A stretch of DNA of 9,396 nucleotides, taken from positions 1-9,396 of the forward strand of contig USAD01000090.1 in the NCBI GenBank assembly GCA_900552415.1, written 5' to 3'. The notes under the pieces are model-generated. The model made no database searches. It was not told the DNA's origin and saw only the letters and a list, made by a program, of their open reading frames with translations. The DNA is from an uncultured Parabacteroides sp. (GTDB lineage Bacteria; Bacteroidota; Bacteroidia; Bacteroidales; Tannerellaceae). Shown piece by piece: positions 1 to 7,884 of the stretch (the first letter of the stretch is position 1; each line of letters starts with the position of its first letter). Made by a program: the position numbers and the translations under genes.

Positions 1-1599
<1,599 letters not shown>

Positions 1600-1611
1600 A
1601 ATCCCAATGCC

Positions 1612-3384
1612 ATGAGCAAGAAAGTTCGTTATCCCAGTCTTGAGGGACTTCTCTCGGAAGTCGACCTTTATTCAAAACCCTGTTCTAACGATCGACCACC
1701 CCGGATAGGCATATCCGCAAACCGGAAGGATGGACTTTCTTGCCTGGCCGAGACGTATGTTCAGGCTGTTGCCGACGCCGGTGGGGCGCCGGTCATCATC
1801 CCCGCCCTTACCGACCTGTCGCTCCTGACCTCGATTGTCGAGGGCATCGACGGGCTGGTCATGAGCGGCGGCGCGGACATCAATCCCCTATTTGTCAATG
1901 AAGACCCCATTCCACAATTGCAAGACGTGGATACTTACAGGGATGAGTTCGACTTGATGCTTATCCGCTTGGCCACCAACCGGCAAATCCCGCTTATGGG
2001 CATTTGCCGGGGCCATCAGTTGATAAACATCGCTTTCGGGGGAACGATCTATCAAGATATTTATAGCGAGGTAGATCATGCCTTGATCAAACACAGCCAG
2101 AAACAGGTTCGCGAATATCCTTCGCACGCTGTGAGCCTCACACCAGGAAAGAATCCGATCAAGGAAATTCTAGGTGGCATCAATAATTTATATGTTAACT
2201 CATTCCATCATCAGGCCGTAAAAGAGGTTGCTCCCGGATTTGAGGAGTGGGCCCAAGCCGCTGATGGCATCAATGAAGCGACCAGACATCCAGAAAAGCC
2301 GATCTTCAGCGTTCAGTGGCATCCTGAAGCCATGGCGGAAATTGATGACAAGGCCTTAGCTCTTTTCCGTTATCATGTGGCAAACGCCTCTCTCTTCGCT
2401 AAAGCCAAGACGATCCATCAATCCAGTATCATCTTGGACTCGCATACCGATACGCCCATGGTTTTTCCCGGAGAGTTCAATATTGGCCGTAAGGAAGGTG
2501 GAAAAGTCAATCTGCCACTCATGGAAGAAGGACTGACGGATGTCGCTTTCATGGTTGCTTATATTCCACAAGGAAAAAGAGATGAGCGTTCACTTCAGGC
2601 GGCAACAGACTACGCAACTGAACGGCTCAACCAAGTGATCGCCCAAGAGAAGAAAAATCCCGGTCGCATGGGTATCGCAAGAAGCCCTGAAGAAATCCGT
2701 ACCCTGAAAGCTCAAGGCAAAAAAGCGATCTGCCTGGCAATCGAGAACGGATACGCCTTAGGAAAAAACCTGGACAACATCGCCAAGTTCCGTGACATGG
2801 GCGTACAATACATCACGCTTTGCCACAATGGCGATAACGACATTTGCGATTCCGCCCGTGGAAAGAACGAATGGCGAGGCTTAAGTCCCTTCGGCAAAGA
2901 GATCATCCGCGAGATGAATCGTCAAGGCGTGCTTATCGACCTGTCACACGCTTCCGAGCGGAGTTTCTTCCAGGCCCTGGAAAACAGTGAGGTACCAATC
3001 GTTGCTACCCACTCTTCCGCTAGAGCTTTGTGCGATCATCCACGCAATCTGACGGATGAACAGCTGAAAGCCCTGGCCGAGCGAGGCGGAGTTGCCCAAG
3101 TGTGCCTTTACAAGGGCTTCATCAACGAGGATGCGGAGAAAGCCTCGCTGAGCGACGCGATCCGGCATATCAACCATATGGTTGAGATCATGGGTATTGA
3201 CCATGTCGGTATCGGTTCCGATTTTGATGGCGACGGTGAGCTGATTGGCTGCTCAGCGACCAATGAGCTGATCAATATTACCATGCGGTTGCTCAAGGAG
3301 GGTTATAGCGAGAACGACATTCGTAAGATCTGGGGTGAGAACTTCTTGCGTGTCCTGACAATGGCCCAAAATCACAGGAAATAA
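1612..3384 (+). CDS. Cytoplasmic C26 gamma-glutamyl hydrolase fused to M19 dipeptidase
   Basis: A 590-residue two-domain enzyme. Residues about 30-260 match the class I GATase-like peptidase C26 family (PuuD / gamma-glutamyl hydrolase type): GGADINP (86-92), nucleophile elbow GICRGHQ with Cys132, and WHPEA giving His237 and Glu239 for the triad. Residues about 270-585 match M19 (membrane/renal dipeptidase): His278 and Asp280 (SHTD), Glu378 (AIENG), His405 (LCHNGDND), His446 (IDLSHAS), His467 (THSSA) and Asp537 (GSDFDG). Spacing agrees with mammalian dipeptidase: the Glu-His (27) and His-His (21) intervals match. Family knowledge: C26 enzymes cut gamma-glutamyl bonds and M19 enzymes cut dipeptides such as Cys-Gly, including some with D-residues. 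Inference: one chain could process gamma-Glu-X-Y peptides in two steps. The N-terminus (MSKKVRYPSL) has no signal peptide and only 12 bases separate it from gyrB, so the product should be cytosolic. The true substrate cannot be read from the sequence. Confidence 0.88.
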   Translation: MSKKVRYPSLEGLLSEVDLYSKPCSNDRPPRIGISANRKDGLSCLAETYVQAVADAGGAPVIIPALTDLSLLTSIVEGIDGLVMSGGADINPLFVNEDPIPQLQDVDTYRDEFDLMLIRLATNRQIPLMGICRGHQLINIAFGGTIYQDIYSEVDHALIKHSQKQVREYPSHAVSLTPGKNPIKEILGGINNLYVNSFHHQAVKEVAPGFEEWAQAADGINEATRHPEKPIFSVQWHPEAMAEIDDKALALFRYHVANASLFAKAKTIHQSSIILDSHTDTPMVFPGEFNIGRKEGGKVNLPLMEEGLTDVAFMVAYIPQGKRDERSLQAATDYATERLNQVIAQEKKNPGRMGIARSPEEIRTLKAQGKKAICLAIENGYALGKNLDNIAKFRDMGVQYITLCHNGDNDICDSARGKNEWRGLSPFGKEIIREMNRQGVLIDLSHASERSFFQALENSEVPIVATHSSARALCDHPRNLTDEQLKALAERGGVAQVCLYKGFINEDAEKASLSDAIRHINHMVEIMGIDHVGIGSDFDGDGELIGCSATNELINITMRLLKEGYSENDIRKIWGENFLRVLTMAQNHRK

Positions 3385-3404
3385 ACTTAGCACACATCCA
3401 TATC

Positions 3405-5252
3405 ATGAAACAACTACTATCCATTTTGCTAACATGCTTCGTCGCTTGGCAAGCTCAGGCGCAAACAAACGGTTCTATTGTCCCGAACCTGAAACAACTG
3501 AACCTGTTGATCGACTCGTGCGATGTCAAACTCCGTGGAGCCTATTCCCCATTGGTCGGCTTATCCGTAAGCGATCACGGCGAGAACGCCTCCAGTATTT
3601 CCGATACCTACATCCAGTCGATCCTGAAAGCGGGCGGTTCACCTGTTGTCATTCCCGCGACAACCGATGGCGAGGTGCTTCGTAATATCGTAGCCAACCT
3701 CGATGCGGTTATTATCACTGGCGGTGCGGACATAAACCCGCTTTGGTATGGCGAGCAACCACGACAGACATTGAAAGAGGTCGACCCCACACGCGATGAA
3801 TTCGAGTTGAAACTGATCAAGCTGGCGTCGGACCGCAACGTCCCGCTTTTCGGCATCTGCCGGGGCGAGCAGCTGATCAACGTAGCGTTTGGCGGAACGC
3901 TTTATCAAGATATTCCCTCTCAACGGGAAAGCTACATCAAGCACGTACAACAATTGCCCCGGCAATTCGCCTCACATACGATCTCGATCGATCCCAAGAG
4001 CGCCTTGGCCGAGATCCTCGGCAAAACCGAAGTTGGCGTGAACTCTTACCACCATCAGGCGGTGAAAGACCTGGCACCGATTTTCAAGGTAACCGCATAC
4101 GCTCCCGATAGCATTATCGAGGCCTACGACGCCTTCCCGAACAAGACAATCATGGCCGTCCAATGGCATCCGGAGGGAATGACCAAAGCAGGCGACACTA
4201 CCATGGTCAAAATCTTCCGCTACTGGATGGAGAAGGCACGTGTTTTCCATCAGGCTAAAGAGATGCACAAGCGTTTCGCCTCGGTCGACACCCATACAGA
4301 CACACCATTCTGGTTCAAACGGGCAGGTTTCAACATCGCCGACCGTGAGAAAAACCGCGTAAACCTCCCGAAGATGGAGGAAGGCAAGCTCGATGGCGTC
4401 TTCCTGGCCGCTTTTATCGGGCAGGGCAAACGTGACGACGCATCGCTCCAGCAAGCGGTCGAGAAAGTCAACGGGCTGATCGAAGGCATCCATCAACAAG
4501 CGGTAAAGAACAAGGACCTTTGCGGAATCGCCATAACTGCCGATGATCTTTATCGTTTAAAACGAGAGGGCAAGAAAGCCTTCTTTATCGGCATCGAGAA
4601 TGGCTACGGCATAGGAAAGGATCTCTCGAACATCGCTCGCTTCAAAAAAATGGGCGTTAACTACATCACCCTGTGCCACTCGTATGATAACGACATCTGC
4701 GACTCATCATCGAAGACCAAGAACGAATGGAACGGCCTCAGCCCCTTCGGACGTGAAGTCGTCGCGGAAATGAATCGCCAGGGCGTGATGATCGATCTCG
4801 CACACGCCTCGGAGAAGAGCTTCTGGGATGTCATCGAATTAAGCAAGGCTCCGATCATCTGCTCTCACTCATCAGCGATGGCCGTTTGCAAACACGACCG
4901 CAACCTGACCGACGAGCAGTTGAAGGCTTTGGCCAAGAATGGTGGCGTCGCCCAGGTCTGCTTACTCGATCGTTACATCAATAGCGACTACAAGAATGCC
5001 TGCCTGATGGACGCGATCGAGCATATCGATCATATGGTCAAAGTGGCCGGCATCGATCATGTGGGCATCGGCTCCGACTTTGACGGCGGAGGCGGCATTA
5101 TCGGATGCGAGGCCGACAACGACTTTATCCAGATCACCGTCAAACTAATAGAGCGAGGCTACTCCGAGGAGGATATCGCCAAGATCTGGGGCGGCAATCT
5201 CCTGCGGGTCATGACCGAAGTTCAGGCCGCGGCCACAGCGAAAAGCCTCTAA
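3405..5252 (+). CDS. Exported C26 gamma-glutamyl hydrolase-M19 dipeptidase fusion
   Basis: A 615-residue paralogue of the preceding protein with the same domain order and long near-identical stretches (for example GLSPFG, EMNRQGV, NLTDEQLKALA). The difference is at the front: residues 1-19 form a Sec signal peptide (Lys2, hydrophobic LLSILLTCFVAW, then AQA), so the mature protein should be periplasmic and begin with Gln20. C26 part about 45-280: GGADINP, GICRGEQ with Cys152, WHPEG with His255 and Glu257. M19 part about 290-605: His297/Asp299 (THTD), Glu398 (IENG), His425, His467 (IDLAHAS), His488 (SHSSA), Asp558 (GSDFDG). All expected metal and catalytic residues are kept, so both domains look active. 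The gap to the upstream paralogue is 20 bases and to the cyclase gene 25. Likely role: extracytoplasmic breakdown of gamma-glutamyl peptides (glutathione-like, or gamma-D-Glu peptides from peptidoglycan); this is inferred from the families. Confidence 0.88.
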   Translation: MKQLLSILLTCFVAWQAQAQTNGSIVPNLKQLNLLIDSCDVKLRGAYSPLVGLSVSDHGENASSISDTYIQSILKAGGSPVVIPATTDGEVLRNIVANLDAVIITGGADINPLWYGEQPRQTLKEVDPTRDEFELKLIKLASDRNVPLFGICRGEQLINVAFGGTLYQDIPSQRESYIKHVQQLPRQFASHTISIDPKSALAEILGKTEVGVNSYHHQAVKDLAPIFKVTAYAPDSIIEAYDAFPNKTIMAVQWHPEGMTKAGDTTMVKIFRYWMEKARVFHQAKEMHKRFASVDTHTDTPFWFKRAGFNIADREKNRVNLPKMEEGKLDGVFLAAFIGQGKRDDASLQQAVEKVNGLIEGIHQQAVKNKDLCGIAITADDLYRLKREGKKAFFIGIENGYGIGKDLSNIARFKKMGVNYITLCHSYDNDICDSSSKTKNEWNGLSPFGREVVAEMNRQGVMIDLAHASEKSFWDVIELSKAPIICSHSSAMAVCKHDRNLTDEQLKALAKNGGVAQVCLLDRYINSDYKNACLMDAIEHIDHMVKVAGIDHVGIGSDFDGGGGIIGCEADNDFIQITVKLIERGYSEEDIAKIWGGNLLRVMTEVQAAATAKSL

Positions 5253-5277
5253 TATTCATTTTTAAAAAGAAAACAGT

Positions 5278-6273
5278 ATGCTAAAATTCCCGATCGTATT
5301 CTTGAGCCTGATGCTCCTCGCCTGCGGACAGCAGAACGCGAAAAACAACAACGCGACGACAGTCACGGCATCCAAACCGGCTGCCGCTACCAACGTGCCC
5401 GAGTTTAACGCCGACAGCGCCTACACTTACGTCGAAAAACAGGTCGCTTTCGGCCCACGAGTGCCCAATTCCGAAGCGCATAAGGCCTGCGCCAACTATC
5501 TCGCGGACGAATTGAAACGATTCGGGGCTAAGACATTCGTCCAGGAGGCAAACCTTACAGCCTACGACGGCACACGGCTCAGCTGTTACAATATTATCGG
5601 CAGCTATAATCCCGATATGGACAACCGAGTCCTTCTCTTCGCGCATTGGGACAGCCGCCCCTACTCGGATCATGATCCTGATCCGGCGAACCACCGCAAA
5701 CCCCTCGACGGGGCCGATGACGGGGCAAGCGGCGTCGGCGCTCTACTGGAGATCGCCCGCCAACTCCAAACCAAGAATCCAGGCATTGGAGTCGACATCA
5801 TTTTCTTTGATGCCGAGGATTATGGCACGCCAGAGTTCGTAGACGATTACAAACCGGACACCTGGTGCCTCGGTACGCAGTTTTGGACACGCAATACGCA
5901 CGTCCCGAACTACAGGGCGAAGTATGGCATCCTGCTCGACATGGTCGGCGGGCGCGGCGCGACCTTCTTCAAGGAATACCAGTCCGTCCGTGCTGCGGCG
6001 CCCATTGTTGAGATGGTGTGGAGCGCCGCCCGTAATCTCGGCTATGGAAAATATTTCATCAATGCCGATGGAGGCGCCGTCACCGACGACCACCAATACG
6101 TCATCAGCGGTCTGGGCATCCCCTGCATCGATATCATAAACTATGACCCGGATTCGGAGAAGGGATTCCCCGAATATTGGCATACACAACGGGATAACAT
6201 GTCCAACATCGACCGTGAGACGCTTAAAGCGGTCGGGCAGACCGTCCTGCACGTGATTTACAACGAAAAATAA
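5278..6273 (+). CDS. Lipoprotein glutaminyl cyclase (M28 fold)
   Basis: A 331-residue lipoprotein that most resembles bacterial type II glutaminyl-peptide cyclotransferases, which convert N-terminal Gln of exported proteins to pyroglutamate. A lipoprotein signal (LMLLAC, Cys16) is followed by a low-complexity Asn/Ala/Thr linker to about residue 40. Catalytic landmarks by eye against animal glutaminyl cyclase: zinc Asp148 in DGADDGASG, catalytic Glu180 with zinc Asp181 in FFDAED, Asp221 in LLDMVG, Asp270/271 in TDDH, and Trp301-His302 in YWHTQRDN. A single-zinc set and the WHT motif favour a cyclase over an M28 aminopeptidase, which binds two zincs. Asp181 stands where animal enzymes have a second Glu. 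The preceding gene encodes a protein predicted to start with Gln after signal cleavage, a natural substrate. The start ATG follows an A-rich leader typical of Bacteroidetes. An aminopeptidase annotation is the main alternative. Confidence 0.87.
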   Translation: MLKFPIVFLSLMLLACGQQNAKNNNATTVTASKPAAATNVPEFNADSAYTYVEKQVAFGPRVPNSEAHKACANYLADELKRFGAKTFVQEANLTAYDGTRLSCYNIIGSYNPDMDNRVLLFAHWDSRPYSDHDPDPANHRKPLDGADDGASGVGALLEIARQLQTKNPGIGVDIIFFDAEDYGTPEFVDDYKPDTWCLGTQFWTRNTHVPNYRAKYGILLDMVGGRGATFFKEYQSVRAAAPIVEMVWSAARNLGYGKYFINADGGAVTDDHQYVISGLGIPCIDIINYDPDSEKGFPEYWHTQRDNMSNIDRETLKAVGQTVLHVIYNEK

Positions 6274-6285
6274 ACACTATAAATT

Positions 6286-6711
6286 ATGAGCATTAACGAA
6301 TTACAAGACCAAATCATCGACGAGTTCTCCGTATTCGACGATTGGATGGACAAATACGCCCTCCTGATCGATCTGGGCAACTCGCTACCACCACTCGATG
6401 AGCGCTATAAGACAGAGAGCAATTTGATCGAGGGATGCCAAAGCCGCGTCTGGCTGCAGGCCGATTACGTGGACGGGAAGATCGTCTTCCAGGGCGAGAG
6501 CGACGCCGTCATCGTCAAAGGCATCGTTTCCCTGCTGATTCAGATCCTCTCCGGCCACACGCCGCAGGAAATCATCGATGCCGACCTCTATTTCATTGAG
6601 CGAGTCGGCCTCAAGGAGCACCTCTCGCCCACCCGCTCGAACGGACTCGTGGCGATGGTTAAGCAGATGCGCCTCTACGCCGTCGCGTTCCGCGCGAAAG
6701 AGATGGAATAA
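6286..6711 (+). CDS. sufE: SufE, cysteine desulfurase sulfur acceptor
   Basis: A 141-residue cytoplasmic protein, the usual SufE length. SufE accepts persulfide sulfur from the cysteine desulfurase SufS and passes it to the SufBCD scaffold for Fe-S cluster assembly. The acceptor cysteine is Cys51 in EGCQSRVW, at the same number as in E. coli SufE. The region after it (QADYVDGKIVFQGESDA) and the helix around LSPTRSNGLVAMV are also typical. The gap to the cyclase gene is 12 bases, so sufE is the last gene of the + strand cluster. Its TAA stop lies inside a partial copy of the 23-base repeat that fills the downstream gap. Its partner sufS is 1.2 kb away on the opposite strand; sufB, sufC and sufD are not in the window. 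Confidence 0.94.
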   Translation: MSINELQDQIIDEFSVFDDWMDKYALLIDLGNSLPPLDERYKTESNLIEGCQSRVWLQADYVDGKIVFQGESDAVIVKGIVSLLIQILSGHTPQEIIDADLYFIERVGLKEHLSPTRSNGLVAMVKQMRLYAVAFRAKEME

Positions 6712-6717
6712 TACCAT

Positions 6718-6832
6718 TGTTATCACCGTCGTAATAGTATTATTATCGATACCGTAGCACAACTGTTATCGGTGTCATAATAATACTATTATCGATGGCG
6801 TGATACCTCTATTATTGACTTCGTAATACAAC
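6718..6832. repeat. Five tandem degenerate 23-base repeats
   Basis: Five head-to-tail units of exactly 23 bases start at 6718, 6741, 6764, 6787 and 6810. Each begins TATTATC or TGTTATC (TATTATT in the last) and has the half-site CGTAATA or a close variant at positions 13-19. Positions 1, 3-6, 13, 15 and 19 are invariant; compared pairs agree at 15-16 of 23 positions. A degraded two-thirds unit at 6702-6717 overlaps the end of sufE. The idealised unit is an imperfect palindrome (TATTA-T-CG, four bases, CG-TAATA). The period is not a multiple of three, so it is not coding. The array fills the gap between convergent sufE and rnhB. The function is unknown: protein-binding sites or a structured 3' end are both possible. 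Confidence 0.85.
6721..6805. other. Long imperfect hairpin between convergent genes
   Basis: The arms 6732-6746 and 6777-6791 are a perfect 15-base inverted repeat (TAATAGTATTATTAT). Inside them, GATACCG (6748-6754) pairs with CGGTGTC (6770-6776), leaving a 15-base loop and a one-base bulge at 6747. Outside, CG and TATCAC (6721-6726) pair with CG and GTGATA (6800-6805) with small bulges. Altogether about 33 base pairs can form. No T-run follows on either strand, so it is not a classic intrinsic terminator, but the position between convergent 3' ends suits a transcript-end or RNA-stabilising structure for sufE and rnhB. The symmetry is partly a consequence of the palindromic tandem units. Confidence 0.7.
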
Positions 6833-6840
6833 TAATCCTT

Positions 6841-7440
6841 TTAGGGGAACAATTCCAATTGGGCCGGGAGCAACGTAAAACTCTTACGATGATAAGGCGT
6901 CGGGCCAAACTGACGGATCGCCTCACGATGCGCCTTGGTCGGATAGCCTTTGTTTTCCGTCCAATGATAGGCAGGATACTCGATAGCGAGTTGGTTCATA
7001 TAATCGTCACGATAGGTCTTCGCCAGGATTGAAGCGGCAGCGATACTGAGATACTTGCCATCGCCCTTGACGATTGTCGTATGCGGAATGCCCTCGTAAG
7101 GCGTGAAACGGTTTCCGTCGATCAACAAATGCTCAGGACGGATCTTGAGCTGGTCGATCGCCCGATGCATCGCCAGGAACGAGGCCCGCAAGATGTTTAT
7201 CCGGTCGATCTCGTCGGGACCAACCACGCCAACAGCCCAAGCCAATGCCTCACGCTCGATCAGCGGGCGTAACTCATAACGTTTCTTCTCACTCAACTGC
7301 TTACTATCATTCAACGCCTCACACTTAAAATCGGGAGGCAAGATCACGGCTGCCGCATAAACCGCACCGGCCAGGCAACCGCGGCCCGCTTCATCGCATC
7401 CCGCCTCAAGGCGACCATTTTCAAGATAGGGTAATAACAT
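6841..7440 (-). CDS. rnhB: Ribonuclease HII
   Basis: A 199-residue RNase HII, which nicks RNA-DNA hybrids at ribonucleotides and starts ribonucleotide excision repair. Catalytic carboxylates are all visible: Asp16 and Glu17 in CDEAGRG, Asp108 in LLIDGN, and Asp127 in KGDGKY before the family signature [14 protein letters not shown]. The ATG at 7440 is chosen over an upstream in-frame GTG at 7488 because it has an AAAGGAAAA ribosome site, gives the normal family length, and the GTG would overlap the upstream vanZ-like gene. The chain ends QLELFP, a match to the QL-x-LF sliding-clamp-binding pentapeptide; binding itself is inference. It is the last gene of the sufS-vanZ-rnhB minus-strand cluster, 28 bases after the vanZ-like stop. 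Confidence 0.95.
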   Translation of the reverse strand: MLLPYLENGRLEAGCDEAGRGCLAGAVYAAAVILPPDFKCEALNDSKQLSEKKRYELRPLIEREALAWAVGVVGPDEIDRINILRASFLAMHRAIDQLKIRPEHLLIDGNRFTPYEGIPHTTIVKGDGKYLSIAAASILAKTYRDDYMNQLAIEYPAYHWTENKGYPTKAHREAIRQFGPTPYHRKSFTLLPAQLELFP

Positions 7441-7445
7441 CTTTA

Positions 7446-7454
7446 TTTTCCTTT
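7446..7454 (-). promoter_or_regulatory. Ribosome binding site of rnhB
   Basis: Read on the minus strand this is AAAGGAAAA, with GG nine bases before the ATG at 7440. It is the clearest purine-rich ribosome site in the window and supports the ATG rather than the GTG at 7488 as the rnhB start. Confidence 0.55.
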
Positions 7455-7468
7455 CATCATTTAAGTCC

Positions 7469-7882
7469 TCAATCCTGGGTCTTACCACATTTCCGACCGA
7501 CGATCCACGGATGAATCACAAGCCAGGCAAAAACCGTCGCCGCAAGCACACCACAGATATTAGCCAACAGATCGAACCAATCACCACCCCGATAAGTTGT
7601 CAGGTTTGCCTGTCCGATCTCGATCAAGCCGCTCATCAGGATAGGGCAAACCAACGCACCGATAAACCCGTGCGCCTTAGGGGCAATGCCTCGCCGGTAG
7701 TTCAGGAAGAACTCCAGCCACAACATGCCCGACACACCGGCATACATGCAGAAATGCACCACCTTATCAAACCCGGGAAAAAGCAACGCCTCATCCACCT
7801 TCGGCGGCTTGAAGAAGGACAAATAGATCACCACGGCGATCAACGCCAGCGAAAAAGGGTACTTTCTCAGGTAATAAAACAT
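7469..7882 (-). CDS. VanZ-family small integral membrane protein
   Basis: A 137-residue protein with four likely membrane helices (about 10-24, 41-61, 72-90, 104-125). It carries the VanZ-like pattern: [11 protein letters not shown] at the start of helix 2, then Glu88-Ile-Gly-Gln91 at the end of helix 3 followed by [14 protein letters not shown] (98-111). VanZ was named for teicoplanin resistance in vanA clusters, but most chromosomal homologues, including those in Bacteroidetes, have no proven role, and there are no other van genes here. The start ATG follows the sufS stop by two bases, so it is translationally tied to sufS and cotranscribed with it and rnhB. Confidence 0.85.
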   Translation of the reverse strand: MFYYLRKYPFSLALIAVVIYLSFFKPPKVDEALLFPGFDKVVHFCMYAGVSGMLWLEFFLNYRRGIAPKAHGFIGALVCPILMSGLIEIGQANLTTYRGGDWFDLLANICGVLAATVFAWLVIHPWIVGRKCGKTQD

Positions 7883-7884
7883 CG

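Noticed and set aside
6718..6832. CRISPR array or replication iterons
   Set aside because: There are no spacers between units, units are degenerate, no Cas or Rep gene is nearby, and the TTATC core does not continue into a DnaA box.
7441..7488. Longer RNase HII starting at GTG 7488
   Set aside because: It would overlap the vanZ-like gene, adds residues outside the family fold, and lacks the ribosome site present before the ATG at 7440.
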